Below, piece after piece: positions 28,607-39,565 of a DNA stretch of 64,000 nt. The position numbers were made by a program, and so were the translations under genes. Within the stretch, counting starts at the first letter, position 1; the number at the start of each line of letters is the position of its first letter. The DNA comes from an uncultured Aeriscardovia sp. (GTDB lineage Bacteria; Actinomycetota; Actinomycetes; Actinomycetales; Bifidobacteriaceae): positions 62,001 to 126,000 of the forward strand of contig CAIFER010000001.1 of assembly GCA_903789525.1 (NCBI GenBank). The letters are read 5' to 3'. The notes below the pieces were generated by a model that ran no database searches, had not been told where the DNA came from, and worked only from the letters and a program-made list of their open reading frames with translations.

Positions 28607-29901
28607 GAATGGCTCTGCTTCAACTCCTTGATTTTTTGCTGGCAATTATTGGTGGAGCAGGTGTGCTCTACCAAGGTTTGTGTGTCATCGTCGGCCTATT
28701 TGCCAAGCCGGTCACGTTTCCAGATGCGCCTACAGACAAGCGGTATGCGGTTCTCATCTCTGCACGCAACGAACATTCCGTCATCTCGCACTTGATCGAA
28801 TCCATTCGTGCCAATGATTACCCCCAGGATCACATCGATATTTGGCTTGTGGCGGACAATTGCACGGATGACACGGCTCAGATCGTTCGTCAGATGGGTG
28901 AGCATGTCGTCGAACGGCACGATTTGCAACACATCGGCAAAGGGTACGCGCTCACATTTTTGCTCAATAAAATGCAGACACTCGGAGTAGCGGATCAGTA
29001 CGACGCATTCTTTGTTTTTGATGCCGACAACCAACTGGACGAACATTATTTCACTGAAATGAACAAAGCATTCCACGCCGGCTACGAGGTCGTGACGAGT
29101 TACCGCAATTCTCGTAACCTCCAGGAGAATTGGGTCAGTTCAGGTTCGGCACTCTGGTTTATCCGCGAGTCTCGGTTCCTGAACAATTCACGGATGATCT
29201 TCGGCACGAGTTGCACGGTCGGCGGCACTGGATTCATGTTCAGTCAGCGTATTATGCGGCGGAACGATGGGTGGAAATTCCATCTTTTGACGGAAGATAT
29301 GGAATTTACGCTCGATTGCATTTTGCACGGCGACAAGATCGGCTATTGCGGCAAAGCAATTATGTATGACGAGCAGCCAGTGCAGTTCTCGCAGTATTGG
29401 CGGCAGCATGTTCGGTGGTCGAAGGGATTCCTCCAAGTTTTTAACTACTACGCGCCGGCGCTCATTCGACGGGCGATTACCGAACGTGATTTTTCGTGTG
29501 TTGATTTGACGCTACTCATCTGCCCCTTTGTCGTGTTGTGGGCGATTCGAGAAGTCGTCGGTCTCGTGTTTGCTGCGTGTGGATTTGTGACGTGGACGAG
29601 CCAGCTGCAGCAGATTATCGCGTGGCTTATCGGCATCGCGTGGGGATTGATCGGCATGATGCTCCTCGTTGCGCTGACGTGTATTGTGGAGCGCCAGCGG
29701 ATCGGTGCAACAAACAAAGAGCTGATCGCTTATTGCCTTAGCTTTCCGTTTTACATGGCCAGTTACGTCCCCATCTCGTTCGCCGCAGTGTTCGCCAAGT
29801 CTGACTGGAAGCCGATCATTCATCGCGGTCAGTCGGATGACGTGCCATCTGAGCTAGAAAAACGGGAAAGATTGAACACGTCTACAGAGGCACAAAAATA
29901 G
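28603..29901 (+). CDS. Membrane-bound family 2 glycosyltransferase
   Basis: 432 aa; AVLISARNEHSVISHLIESIRANDYP, FVFDADNQLDEHYF, LTEDMEFTLDCI, QYWRQHVRWSKG. Overlaps preceding stop. Confidence 0.92.
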   Translation: MRMALLQLLDFLLAIIGGAGVLYQGLCVIVGLFAKPVTFPDAPTDKRYAVLISARNEHSVISHLIESIRANDYPQDHIDIWLVADNCTDDTAQIVRQMGEHVVERHDLQHIGKGYALTFLLNKMQTLGVADQYDAFFVFDADNQLDEHYFTEMNKAFHAGYEVVTSYRNSRNLQENWVSSGSALWFIRESRFLNNSRMIFGTSCTVGGTGFMFSQRIMRRNDGWKFHLLTEDMEFTLDCILHGDKIGYCGKAIMYDEQPVQFSQYWRQHVRWSKGFLQVFNYYAPALIRRAITERDFSCVDLTLLICPFVVLWAIREVVGLVFAACGFVTWTSQLQQIIAWLIGIAWGLIGMMLLVALTCIVERQRIGATNKELIAYCLSFPFYMASYVPISFAAVFAKSDWKPIIHRGQSDDVPSELEKRERLNTSTEAQK

Positions 29902-29905
29902 AAGG

Positions 29906-31504
29906 GTGAGGATTCAGAGCCAGAACAGCAGAAAACGCCATTATTCACGTACCGCAAAAGGAGAGAATGCCGTGAGTAGACGACACAGGTTGCCTCGCAT
30001 TGTGCTGACCGCTTTCTTCAGTCTTCTCGTCTGTGCTCTGATCATTGCTGGCGACTGTTTCGATATCATTCCAGGATATTTGACTTTCCCTTCAGTACGC
30101 ACGTCTATGTGGGCATCGACGCAATCGGTCCTTTCCCACGGACGGCAGGTGGCCGGGAAGCAATTGTCTGCAGGGCTTGTCACTCTTCCGACCGGCACCC
30201 CGCTCGCGGCTTCGTACGATTCTCATTTTTCTTTTCCACCGGTCAACCGCAACCGGCTCAACAAAGCAATCACCGCTTTTCAGCACACGAAAGGGCTTGG
30301 CTCGGATTACTCATTTGAGATCCTTGATCCCACTATGCATGAGTTGGTCGGGAAAAATATCACAACTCCGCGCGAACCTGCGTCAACAACGAAAACGATC
30401 ACAGCATTGGCGGCAGCTGCGGTTCTCAACATGAATGGGACGCTCGATACACGCGTTTACTTGACGGGTGCATCTGGCAGTGGTTCTCGTGGCAGTGGTT
30501 CTCGAACGGGCACACTCGTGTTGCGCGGTGAAGGAGACATGCTTCTCGGTGCGGGGAAGAATGATCCCTCACACGTTGACGGTCGCGCAGGATTGGCAAC
30601 ACTCGCAGCTCAGACGGCGATCGCATTGCGCCGCAGGTCAATCTCTTCGGTTCGTCTCCTCGTCGATGACCGGTTCTTCGGCCCGGTACGAATGCCACCA
30701 CACATGGATCCGAGCGATACCGTCAATGGCCTGTTTACACCCACTTCTGCACTGGCGATTGACGAAGGCAAGGAGATGGGGTCGGGTATGAGCGCGATGA
30801 GCCCAGACAGCACGTGGCGTGAATATGCGAAGCGCCCGATGGACACAGTTACTCCAGCAGCAGCCTCATTTGCACAGTCGCTGTCACACATGGGAATCCG
30901 CGTCACGGCAGGGCAGAAGGGTGACAAACGTGTCCCATCGTCTACCCACCTCAACCGCTCAGATCAAATTGCGGTCGTTCATTCGGCTCCACTCTGGCAA
31001 GTGTTGCGATTCGCGTTGCACCTGTCCGATAACACAATTGCTGAAGAGTTTGGTCGCCTCGTCGCCCTTCATGAAAAGCAACACAATTCGCCGTCCGGTG
31101 GAGTCGCAGCGGTGATGTCAGTGGTCCGTCGTTTAGGTGTGGACACGAATGGCATTCATCTCGCGGATTGCTCTGGACTGTCAGATGGCACGCGCTTGAC
31201 TGTGACAGCACTCACGCAAGCTCAGTATTTGTATCTTCACACGGTCAACGCAGGTGCAGCTGAGGCGCTCGCGGTTTCTGGTCTGCCGGATACGACGCTC
31301 GTCGAACGCAAAAGGCCTACAGCAGGTAACGGCTTTATTCGCGCAAAGACCGGTAGTCTCGAAACCGTCACGTCACTGGCCGGAACAGTCGAACGCACGG
31401 TAGGCGGATACGTCATTTTCGCGATTGTGGTCAACAATCCGGCCAATCGGCTTGCGGCGCGGCAAGGCATCGACCAGCTCGTCACCGCACTGGCATCACT
31501 ATGA
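29906..31504 (+). CDS. dacB: D-alanyl-D-alanine carboxypeptidase/endopeptidase (PBP4 family)
   Basis: REPASTTKTITALAAAA (SxxK), LHLSDNTIAEEFGR (SxN), FIRAKTGSLETVTSLAG (KTG). True start may be an internal GTG (VSRRHRLPRI). Confidence 0.92.
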   Translation: MRIQSQNSRKRHYSRTAKGENAVSRRHRLPRIVLTAFFSLLVCALIIAGDCFDIIPGYLTFPSVRTSMWASTQSVLSHGRQVAGKQLSAGLVTLPTGTPLAASYDSHFSFPPVNRNRLNKAITAFQHTKGLGSDYSFEILDPTMHELVGKNITTPREPASTTKTITALAAAAVLNMNGTLDTRVYLTGASGSGSRGSGSRTGTLVLRGEGDMLLGAGKNDPSHVDGRAGLATLAAQTAIALRRRSISSVRLLVDDRFFGPVRMPPHMDPSDTVNGLFTPTSALAIDEGKEMGSGMSAMSPDSTWREYAKRPMDTVTPAAASFAQSLSHMGIRVTAGQKGDKRVPSSTHLNRSDQIAVVHSAPLWQVLRFALHLSDNTIAEEFGRLVALHEKQHNSPSGGVAAVMSVVRRLGVDTNGIHLADCSGLSDGTRLTVTALTQAQYLYLHTVNAGAAEALAVSGLPDTTLVERKRPTAGNGFIRAKTGSLETVTSLAGTVERTVGGYVIFAIVVNNPANRLAARQGIDQLVTALASL

Positions 31505-31576
31505 AAATATGAATCAGTATGTGAACACTGTGCGTTTCGTGACATAGATGACACATAAACGTGGCACTATGAACTC

Positions 31577-32140
31577 ATGAAGTCAGTCGATATTTCCAAC
31601 GACATCACCAAAATTCTCATCACTCGTACCCAAATTGACCACAGACTTGATCAGCTTGCAGCTCAGATTAGTCACGATTATGCGGGGGACGATCATCTTC
31701 TTCTGATTTCTGTCCTCAAAGGCGCTGTGAATACGCTTGTGTGGCTAACGCAAAAGATGAGTATTCAAGCTCCGATTGATTTCATGAGTCTGTCTACGTA
31801 TGGCTCGGGCACGCAGAGTACCGGATCGATTACTGTTCGCTCTGATTTGACGACCGATGTTTCTGGTCGCGATGTGCTCATCGTTGAAGACATTGTGGAT
31901 ACAGGCTATACGCTCACGTGGCTGACAGACATGTTGAAGAAGCGCGGCGCTCGCTCAGTGAAGATCATGGCGCTTGTGAGCAAGCCGGCTCGCAGGACGC
32001 ATCCGGTTGATATCTCGTATCTCGGCTTTGAGATTCCCAATGACTTCATCGTCGGGTGCGGTATGGATTACGACGAGAAGTACCGAAATCTCGATTGTGT
32101 GGCGGTGCTCTCGCCATCTGTTTACAGCAAGAAGAAGTAG
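31577..32140 (+). CDS. hpt: Hypoxanthine phosphoribosyltransferase
   Basis: LLISVLKGAVNTLVWLTQKMSIQAPIDFMSLSTYGSGTQSTGSI, DVLIVEDIVDTGYTLTWL, GCGMDYDEKYRNLDCVAVL. Confidence 0.96.
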   Translation: MKSVDISNDITKILITRTQIDHRLDQLAAQISHDYAGDDHLLLISVLKGAVNTLVWLTQKMSIQAPIDFMSLSTYGSGTQSTGSITVRSDLTTDVSGRDVLIVEDIVDTGYTLTWLTDMLKKRGARSVKIMALVSKPARRTHPVDISYLGFEIPNDFIVGCGMDYDEKYRNLDCVAVLSPSVYSKKK

Positions 32141-32271
32141 ATCAGACTCTGCTCACAGCATTCTTCAAGCTGAATCTCACTGTCTCGTCATGAATATGTG
32201 TGAAAATATTTCCGCAGATGAGATGGCGTGACTTCTGGTCGCGTTATTTTCCGCAGCTAAGAGGAGAGCGC

Positions 32272-34371
32272 ATGACTTATCCACAAGGCGGACGTCCTGG
32301 ATATCCTACGGGACCGAACCAAAATCGTAACCGCAGTCCACAGGGAGTTGGCGGCCACAACGGGAAAAACGGAAAGCGGAAGTGGTATCAGACCCCGTGG
32401 TTGTGGACGATTGTGCTCATTATTCTCGTGCTCATCGGTATGCAGGTTTCGCAGGCGACGGGTCCGAAGACGATCAACACACAAGACGGTCTCGAACTGT
32501 TGAGCCGCGACTCGAACGTGTCTATTAAATCTGCCACGATCACCGAATCACGTCAGTCTGTCCAGCTCAAGCTTGCGCAGCCATATTCCAAGACAGTCAA
32601 TGGCAAGCAAGTTAACTACGGCAAGCGCGTCGTCTTCTATTACGTCATGCAGCAAGGCGCACAAGTTGTGAAAGCGGTGGAGAACGCAGGGAAGTACAAC
32701 CCGTCCTTCACGTATAACTCTGTCGTGCCACAGACGAGCATCTGGACGTATTTGATGACGAGTATTTTGCCGCTCGTCCTCATTTTCGGCGTGTTCTGGT
32801 GGTCTATGAGCCGGTTGCAGAATGGTGCCGGCGGATTCCTTGGCATGGGCGGAGATAAGAACGGCGGCCGCGTGCCAGATTCCGAGATTCCAAAGACGCG
32901 CTTCTCCGATGTTGCCGGTGAAGATGCAGCCGTGCAGGAAGTTGCTGAGATCAAGGACTTCCTGAAGGATCCACAAAAGTACCGCCGATTGGGTGCGCAT
33001 ATTCCACACGGCGTCCTGCTCTATGGTGCTCCAGGTACAGGTAAGACGCTGTTGGCACGCGCAATTGCAGGCGAGGCAGGTGCCCCGTTCTACGCGATGG
33101 CTGGCTCTGACTTCGTGGAGATGTTTGTCGGTCTCGGTGCTTCCCGTGTTCGTGAGTTGTTCGACGAGGCAAAGAAGCATGCCCCATCCATCATCTTCAT
33201 CGATGAGATCGATGCTGTCGGTCGTAAGCGTGGCGGTAGCGTCAATGGAGGACACGATGAGCGCGAGCAGACGCTCAATCAGCTCCTTGTTGAGATGGAT
33301 GGCTTTGATAACAACACAGGTGTCATCGTTATCGCTGCAACGAACCGTCCAGACGTGCTTGATCCAGCTTTGTTGCGTCCAGGCCGCTTCGATCGCCAAG
33401 TTGCGGTAGAGGCCCCGGATTTGGATGGTCGCGAGGCAATTTTGAAGGTGCACGCCAAGGGCAAGCCGTTTGTGCCGGATATCGATTTGCACATGGTTGC
33501 AGTCCGCACGCCAGGCTTCACGGGCGCTGATCTGGCAAATGTGCTCAATGAGGCGGCTTTGCTGACAGCGCGTTCAAATGCGCAATTGATCGACAATCGT
33601 GCGATTGATGAAGCTATCGATCGTGTGCTCGCTGGACCGCGTCGCCATACGCACAACATGGCCCTCAATGAGTTGCGCAATACGGCATACCACGAAGGTG
33701 GGCACGCACTGGTCGCTGCTGCGCTCCGGCATTCGGACCCGGTCACGAAGGTGACGATTCTGCCACGTGGACGTGCGCTGGGCTATACGGCCGTCATGCC
33801 GACGGAAGACCGTTATTCTGAGACCCGTCAACAGTTGCTCGATCAGCTTGCGTACTCGATGGGCGGTCGCATAGCTGAGGAAGTTGTGTTCCATGACCCA
33901 ACGACCGGTGCGTCGAACGATATCGAAAAGGCGACAGAAATTGCTCGCAAGATGGTGATCGAGTACGGTTTCGATTCCAAGCTTGGGTCAGTGAAGTGGG
34001 CATCAGTGCCGTCTGATCAAGATTCGGTTGATGATCTGCGTCAGCACCCGTATTCAGAGAAGACGCAAGAAGAAATCGATCAGGCTGTCCACAACTTGCT
34101 CGAGAACGCGCACACTGAAGCGTGGAATATTATCACTCAGAATCGCGATATTCTCGACGATCTTGTCACACAGCTACTCGACAAGGAGACGTTGGGAGAA
34201 AAGGATCTCAACCGCATCTTCGCACCGATTAAGAAGGCGCCGGAGCGTCCAGAGTGGTTGTCGGATCCAAACCGTCCAGATTCTGACCGTCCACCGGTTC
34301 CGATCCCAGAAAAGTTGCTGCGGTATTCGCATCCGGAAGGGGAGAATAAGGAAGGTCATGTCGCCATCTGA
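32272..34371 (+). CDS. ftsH: ATP-dependent zinc metalloprotease FtsH
   Basis: [48 protein letters not shown] (HExxH variant HEGGH), SRH region. ATG at 32272 follows gaggagag. Confidence 0.97.
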   Translation: MTYPQGGRPGYPTGPNQNRNRSPQGVGGHNGKNGKRKWYQTPWLWTIVLIILVLIGMQVSQATGPKTINTQDGLELLSRDSNVSIKSATITESRQSVQLKLAQPYSKTVNGKQVNYGKRVVFYYVMQQGAQVVKAVENAGKYNPSFTYNSVVPQTSIWTYLMTSILPLVLIFGVFWWSMSRLQNGAGGFLGMGGDKNGGRVPDSEIPKTRFSDVAGEDAAVQEVAEIKDFLKDPQKYRRLGAHIPHGVLLYGAPGTGKTLLARAIAGEAGAPFYAMAGSDFVEMFVGLGASRVRELFDEAKKHAPSIIFIDEIDAVGRKRGGSVNGGHDEREQTLNQLLVEMDGFDNNTGVIVIAATNRPDVLDPALLRPGRFDRQVAVEAPDLDGREAILKVHAKGKPFVPDIDLHMVAVRTPGFTGADLANVLNEAALLTARSNAQLIDNRAIDEAIDRVLAGPRRHTHNMALNELRNTAYHEGGHALVAAALRHSDPVTKVTILPRGRALGYTAVMPTEDRYSETRQQLLDQLAYSMGGRIAEEVVFHDPTTGASNDIEKATEIARKMVIEYGFDSKLGSVKWASVPSDQDSVDDLRQHPYSEKTQEEIDQAVHNLLENAHTEAWNIITQNRDILDDLVTQLLDKETLGEKDLNRIFAPIKKAPERPEWLSDPNRPDSDRPPVPIPEKLLRYSHPEGENKEGHVAI

Positions 34372-35005
34372 GGATGATTCCTTTGTTCCAGCTCACGATG
34401 ATGGGCTGGAACACGGGATTGACCCGAAAACCGGTATTGATATGGACGGAGTACGTCGAGCGGTTCGGCTGTATCTCCGTTCCATTGGGGAAGATCCCGA
34501 TCGCGAAGGCTTAAAGAAAACACCAGATCGCATCGCGCGTGCTAGTAAGCAGATTTTTTCTGGATTGAAAAAGGATCCTGCGAAAATCCTTTCTCGTCGA
34601 TTTCCCGTCCACAGCGACGAAATGGTGCTCGTCCGCGATATTCGCTTTTATTCTGTTTGCGAGCACCATCTGCTTCCGTTCTTCGGGTTGGCGCATGTGG
34701 GATATTTCCCAGGCCCGTCTGGTGTTCTCGGACTATCCAAGCTTGCTCGCCTCGTCGAGATTTATGCGCGCAGGCCGCAAGTGCAAGAGCGTATGACGAG
34801 TCAGATCGCTGATGCTCTCATGAATGAAGGTGGGGCTCGCGGTGTCATCGTCGTTACGCAGGCGCAGCACATGTGCATGACGATGCGTGGAGTGCAGAAA
34901 GCCGAATCGCGCACAGTTACATCAGCCGTTCGCGGTCGTATGCTCCATAATCCAACGACACGCGCTGAAGCAATGCACCTCATTCTCGAATCCAGTAATC
35001 GGTAA
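34358..35005 (+). CDS. folE: GTP cyclohydrolase I
   Basis: [65 protein letters not shown]; start overlaps ftsH end. Confidence 0.97.
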   Translation: MSPSEDDSFVPAHDDGLEHGIDPKTGIDMDGVRRAVRLYLRSIGEDPDREGLKKTPDRIARASKQIFSGLKKDPAKILSRRFPVHSDEMVLVRDIRFYSVCEHHLLPFFGLAHVGYFPGPSGVLGLSKLARLVEIYARRPQVQERMTSQIADALMNEGGARGVIVVTQAQHMCMTMRGVQKAESRTVTSAVRGRMLHNPTTRAEAMHLILESSNR

Positions 35006-35052
35006 GGAAGAATCGGAGCTGCTCGTCCACGAATCTGCGGAAGGAGGATGAG

Positions 35053-35934
35053 ATGGAGCCATATCCGGAGCTGATGGCGCTGAGAAATTCGACGCACACG
35101 CTCATCATGGGCATCCTCAACATCACCACAGACTCTTTCTCAGACGGTGGGCAGTGGATCGATCCGCACGATGCCATACAACACGCGCTAGCAATGATGC
35201 ACGATGGCGCCTCCATTATCGATGTCGGTGCAGAATCCACGCGACCAGGAGCACATCGGGTCGATGAAGCAGTAGAGCTCAAGCGCGATGCCGAGATCGT
35301 GAGGCGACTGGCTCCTCTGGCACGGACTGCTGGCTGTTTTATCAGCGTTGATACGACGCGTGCATCCGTGGCACGAGCTTGCCTTGACGCCGGCGCTCAT
35401 ATGATCAATGACATTTCAGGTGGATGCCTCGATTCCGCAATGGCTCCACTCATCGCTTCTCGTCGTTGTTTGTATGTGGTTCAGCGGTGGAATCACTGGT
35501 TCGCTGGCACGACCTTCGGAGGGTCGCATCTGCATACTTCGCCACACACCGTTGTTGCCGATATCATCGACCGATTGCGCACGCAGATTACTGATGTGCT
35601 TCATACGGGGGTGAATCAGCAGCAAATAATCGTTGATCCCGGTCTAGGGTTTGGGATCGCAGGTCCAGAGCTGAACGATACGGTCATTGCCCATCTCTCG
35701 CAGATTGCGCATCTTGGGTATCCGGTTCTCATTGGGGCATCGCGCAAAGGCTTTTTGAGCCCCGCACCTGTTCATGATTTAGCACGTCGAGACGCCATGA
35801 CAGCAGTGATCAGCGCAGCGGCAGCGCAACAGGGAGCGTGGGCAGTTCGCGTTCATAATGTTGCGGTTAATCACGATGCTCTCACGATTCAGGCACGATT
35901 GGCCACAGCACAGAAGGAGAATGATTCACGGTGA
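35053..35934 (+). CDS. folP: Dihydropteroate synthase
   Basis: LIMGILNITTDSFSDGG, DVGAESTRPGA, INDISGG, IIVDPGLGFG, VLIGASRKGFL. Confidence 0.96.
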   Translation: MEPYPELMALRNSTHTLIMGILNITTDSFSDGGQWIDPHDAIQHALAMMHDGASIIDVGAESTRPGAHRVDEAVELKRDAEIVRRLAPLARTAGCFISVDTTRASVARACLDAGAHMINDISGGCLDSAMAPLIASRRCLYVVQRWNHWFAGTTFGGSHLHTSPHTVVADIIDRLRTQITDVLHTGVNQQQIIVDPGLGFGIAGPELNDTVIAHLSQIAHLGYPVLIGASRKGFLSPAPVHDLARRDAMTAVISAAAAQQGAWAVRVHNVAVNHDALTIQARLATAQKENDSR

Positions 35935-36950
35935 TGGACTCGCTTCGTATCACAGGAATCCGCGCATGGGGACGGCACGGCATCTTGCCTGAAGAACATC
36001 AGAACGCCCAGCCATACATCGTGGACATCACGCTGTTTCTTGATCTCTCCAAAGCCGGAGAAAACAATTCAATCACTGATACGGTCGACTACGGGCAAGT
36101 CGCCAATCTTGTCGCTTCCGTCATCGAGCACTCGACGAGTGATCTCATCGAAGCACTGGCGCAGCAAATCGCGAGTACTGTCCTGCAGATCAGCAAAATC
36201 CGACGTGTAATTGTCACCGTTCATAAACCACATGCCCCACTGAAAATTCCTTTTGCTGATGTCAGCACTACGATCGAGCGCTCGCGCATCGCGCACGACA
36301 GTGGGGAAGACGAGATCAATGACGATGCGAGCGAACTGAAGTCGAACGATCACGGCGTCGTGCAGTCGTCTATTCACTCCGATCGTTCGCATGACCATCA
36401 GCAATCACAGTCTCGACCGCGCGTGCATCGGGCGATCATTTCCATGGGCGGAAACTTGGGAAATGTTCGGCGTGCCATGCGTGAGGCGATCGTGGCGATG
36501 GATGGTATTACCGGCAATCAGGTCATGGGCATTTCACCGTTGTATCGCACCACGCCGTGGGGGATGGACGATCATGCACCGGACTTCTACAACGCCATCG
36601 TCGAACTCGATACTCTTCTCGATGCGCCTGGATTACTGAAGGCACTGCAGCTCATTGAGGCCGCGCACGGACGATCTCATGCGGTTCATTGGGGCTCACG
36701 TCCTCTTGATCTGGATATCATCGATTTCGACCACCAAGTCAGCGATGACCCGTCGTTGACTCTTCCGCATCCGCGCGCATGGCAACGGGCATTCGTATTG
36801 GCACCGCTGGCGGATCTCGAGCCAGATGCGGTGCTCCCTGGTGAGCACGGGGGTAAGGTCGCAGACTTATTGGCGGCATGTCCGGATAAAGATACTGTTC
36901 GGCGTGTTTCTGATGAGTGGATTGTCAACGGGGGAAGCGAGGAAGAATAA
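35934..36950 (+). CDS. folK: Dihydroneopterin aldolase / HPPK fusion (FolB-FolK)
   Basis: N-terminal DHNA domain (GIRAWGRHGILPEE), C-terminal HPPK (AIISMGGNLGNVRRAMREAI, SPLYRTTPWGMDDHAPDFYNAIVELDT, HWGSRPLDLDIIDFD). Confidence 0.93.
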   Translation: MDSLRITGIRAWGRHGILPEEHQNAQPYIVDITLFLDLSKAGENNSITDTVDYGQVANLVASVIEHSTSDLIEALAQQIASTVLQISKIRRVIVTVHKPHAPLKIPFADVSTTIERSRIAHDSGEDEINDDASELKSNDHGVVQSSIHSDRSHDHQQSQSRPRVHRAIISMGGNLGNVRRAMREAIVAMDGITGNQVMGISPLYRTTPWGMDDHAPDFYNAIVELDTLLDAPGLLKALQLIEAAHGRSHAVHWGSRPLDLDIIDFDHQVSDDPSLTLPHPRAWQRAFVLAPLADLEPDAVLPGEHGGKVADLLAACPDKDTVRRVSDEWIVNGGSEEE

Positions 36951-37516
36951 TGGCACAGAAAGCACGTCGTACACCGTGGTATTACCTTCTGATCGCTTTT
37001 ATCGCAGGGCTGGCCGCAGGGGCCGTTCTCGCACTCCTCGCACGCACGAGTGGCGTCGAACTTCTCGGTGCCTCGTGGGTTGTGCCCATTGTCCTCGTCA
37101 TCCTTTCGCTTGCCACGCTGTATTTTGGGTGGACGGTTCGTCGGTACGTGAAAGGTGACATCCGTGACCTCGATCCGAAACGCGGAGTCAACACACTCAT
37201 GCTCGCCAAGTCGATGGAGATGGTCGGCGCCATTCTCTTCGGGTGGTATCTCGGGCAACTCATTGTGATTGTTATTCACCCGGATTCGTCGTGGGCTCGA
37301 CGTGTCATCCTCGAGTGCGCGATTTCAGCAGCTGCGTCACTCCTCGCGCTGATTTGTGGGATTGTGAGTGAATACTGGTGCCAGCTTCCGCCGACTGATG
37401 GGCCAGAAAATCCACGTGTCCGACGTCTGAAGAACGCGAAGAGAAATCAGAAAGCTGAGCCGGTTGCTGGAAAATCGAATCACCGCACGCAGACTCATGG
37501 CACAATAGAATTATGA
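36950..37516 (+). CDS. DUF3180-like membrane protein
   Basis: Four predicted TM segments immediately after folBK, the position of DUF3180 genes in actinobacteria; ATG at 36950. Confidence 0.7.
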   Translation: MAQKARRTPWYYLLIAFIAGLAAGAVLALLARTSGVELLGASWVVPIVLVILSLATLYFGWTVRRYVKGDIRDLDPKRGVNTLMLAKSMEMVGAILFGWYLGQLIVIVIHPDSSWARRVILECAISAAASLLALICGIVSEYWCQLPPTDGPENPRVRRLKNAKRNQKAEPVAGKSNHRTQTHGTIEL

Positions 37517-38487
37517 AAAACTTTGATATTACAGATCTGCGCGATGGATCGGGTCTCGCGCTTGTCATGGCTGATCCGGCGACAGGGCGTCGCAGCGTCG
37601 CCGTGTACCGGGATGATGAGCTGTATCCGCTCCGTTCAGAACGCTATCATCGTCAGCTGCCTAATCTGTTTGTCGATATTCTCGACATCATCGATGGCTA
37701 TGGGCCAATGGGCGTCGATGCGGATCGACCTTCCTCCTCAGCTGCTTCAGATCGCAAAGAGGTGTCTGCTGCTCTCTCAGCGCCACAGGTGAGTCTGCGC
37801 ACTCTTGTTCGCCGTGCACAACGCGCAGTGCAAGACGGTTCAGGCACGATTGGTCACCGCTACCACGACGCGTTGGATCTGTGGGAGCATATGGCCGCAC
37901 ATGCGCTCGCATCTGTGTGCACGCTGTCTGATCCACCCATTACAGATGTGAGGAAGTCACACAATTGGCGCAAACAGCAGCCACATGCACAACAGCGTGC
38001 TAATCCAGCGGCATGGTTTGTGGCAAATGTCTATTCTCGGTCTAATGCGCAAAAGGATGCGATCACAGCTTATCGTGGGCTTACGGCTGTCCTGGAGTCG
38101 TTGTGTGCGAAGTCGGGGGAGAACGCTACTCCTCAGCCGGCGGATCGTCCTGATGCAAGAGCGCTATGGCGTGCGGCGACAGGCAATCTTGATTTTCCGA
38201 CGTATAAGCAGGTTGCAGGTGTACTTGGGGATTCAAATATGCTTGTTTTCCATTCGGACGCCAGTTTTGCGCAATGGATTCGGACGCATGATTCAGACAC
38301 GGGCGTGCGCACCGGCAAATCCGAGATGGGGACGAGCACTCCTGTAAATGTGATCTTCCGTACCGCTCGGGGAATCCGCATCGTCCCGGGAGACACGCAC
38401 CCACCTGTTGCCGGTTTCGAAGGTCTTACATCTGGTCAGCAAATCTCGGTGGCTAACCTCGCTAATCGCATGAGCCCTCGCGACTAA
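37513..38487 (+). CDS. Conserved hypothetical protein
   Basis: 324-aa ORF overlapping the upstream stop codon; no family recognised by eye. Confidence 0.75.
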   Translation: MKNFDITDLRDGSGLALVMADPATGRRSVAVYRDDELYPLRSERYHRQLPNLFVDILDIIDGYGPMGVDADRPSSSAASDRKEVSAALSAPQVSLRTLVRRAQRAVQDGSGTIGHRYHDALDLWEHMAAHALASVCTLSDPPITDVRKSHNWRKQQPHAQQRANPAAWFVANVYSRSNAQKDAITAYRGLTAVLESLCAKSGENATPQPADRPDARALWRAATGNLDFPTYKQVAGVLGDSNMLVFHSDASFAQWIRTHDSDTGVRTGKSEMGTSTPVNVIFRTARGIRIVPGDTHPPVAGFEGLTSGQQISVANLANRMSPRD

Positions 38488-39436
38488 CGGGATGTGCTTT
38501 CGGGACGCGGATCAGTGCTTCCTGAGTGATCTCTGCGACGAGACGGTTGTCCTGATACACACGCGCACGACACAGAGCACGTCCATGGCCGGCGATTGGA
38601 GAGTCTTGAACGTACAAATGCCACTTCGTGACGTCGATATCGCGGTACCACCACATGGAATGATCGATTGTGGCAAACCGGATGCCAGGCGTTAAATAGC
38701 TCAACCCTCCGCGGCGCAATGCAGGTTCCATCATGATCTGATCGCACCCGGTCGCCAGGAGAGCACGCTGTAGCAGCTGATGAGTACGCACGCTCTCAAT
38801 TGTCGATTGCTTCAGCTCCGACGCATCTGCACGCATCCACACCATCTGCGAGGTGCGCTGCGAAAGTGGAGAAGAATCTGGAGCGAGGAGAACTGCTGTT
38901 TGAACGTGGCGAATATCCCAACTCGATTGGGTGGCATAGTAGTGTGCCATCGCTGATTTGCTGGCGTACGGGGCCATGAGCTCTCGTGAACTCGGCAGAT
39001 CGTCTGGATCAGGGATGTTATCCGGAATCGGATCCGCAAAATCGATGCCCTCTTGGCCAGGAACCTGGTAGCTGACGATCGCTGTCAGAAGCGTTTGATC
39101 GTTTTGACGTGCGGTGACATCACGCGCCGAGAATGAATGACCGTCTCGCAGCATTTTCACGTCATAGCAAATGCCGTGCTTGAGATCACCTGGAGTGACA
39201 AAATACGAGTGAACCGAATGTGGAAGGCGATGGTCTGGAACCGTCAGGCCTGCTGCAAGAACTGTCTGTGCCACGATTTGGCCACCATAAACGCGTCCGG
39301 TGGGGAAGTAGATCGTGTTGCCATGGAAAGTGCGAACGGTGGCACCAGTAGTGTTTGTAGTTGTTTGTGTTTGATCGGCTGACGTGGGATTCTCTTCCAT
39401 ACCCATCGCAGTGATCAGCTGTTCAAACGGCGGCAT
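38462..39436 (-). CDS. tesB: Acyl-CoA thioesterase II (TesB-like)
   Basis: FPTGRVYGGQIVAQTVLAA, VHSYFVTPGD, DGHSFSARDVTARQ, WHLYVQDSPIAGHGRALCRARVYQDNRLVAEITQEALIR. Confidence 0.92.
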   Translation of the reverse strand: MPPFEQLITAMGMEENPTSADQTQTTTNTTGATVRTFHGNTIYFPTGRVYGGQIVAQTVLAAGLTVPDHRLPHSVHSYFVTPGDLKHGICYDVKMLRDGHSFSARDVTARQNDQTLLTAIVSYQVPGQEGIDFADPIPDNIPDPDDLPSSRELMAPYASKSAMAHYYATQSSWDIRHVQTAVLLAPDSSPLSQRTSQMVWMRADASELKQSTIESVRTHQLLQRALLATGCDQIMMEPALRRGGLSYLTPGIRFATIDHSMWWYRDIDVTKWHLYVQDSPIAGHGRALCRARVYQDNRLVAEITQEALIRVPKAHPVSREGSCD

Positions 39437-39565
39437 TCTTTCTCCTCCTTATTGAGTGGGCGAGCAGATACGCTGACCCGCCGTCTGTGCTGCGGTGCGG
39501 TGCAGCACATCTCAACTCATAACCAACGCACAATACCGGAATTTTACGACGTGAACAACGCGTGA

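Noticed and set aside
32548-33492. 314-aa minus-strand ORF opposite ftsH
   Set aside because: Antisense to a clearly conserved FtsH AAA domain; composition is a codon-bias shadow with no recognisable domain.
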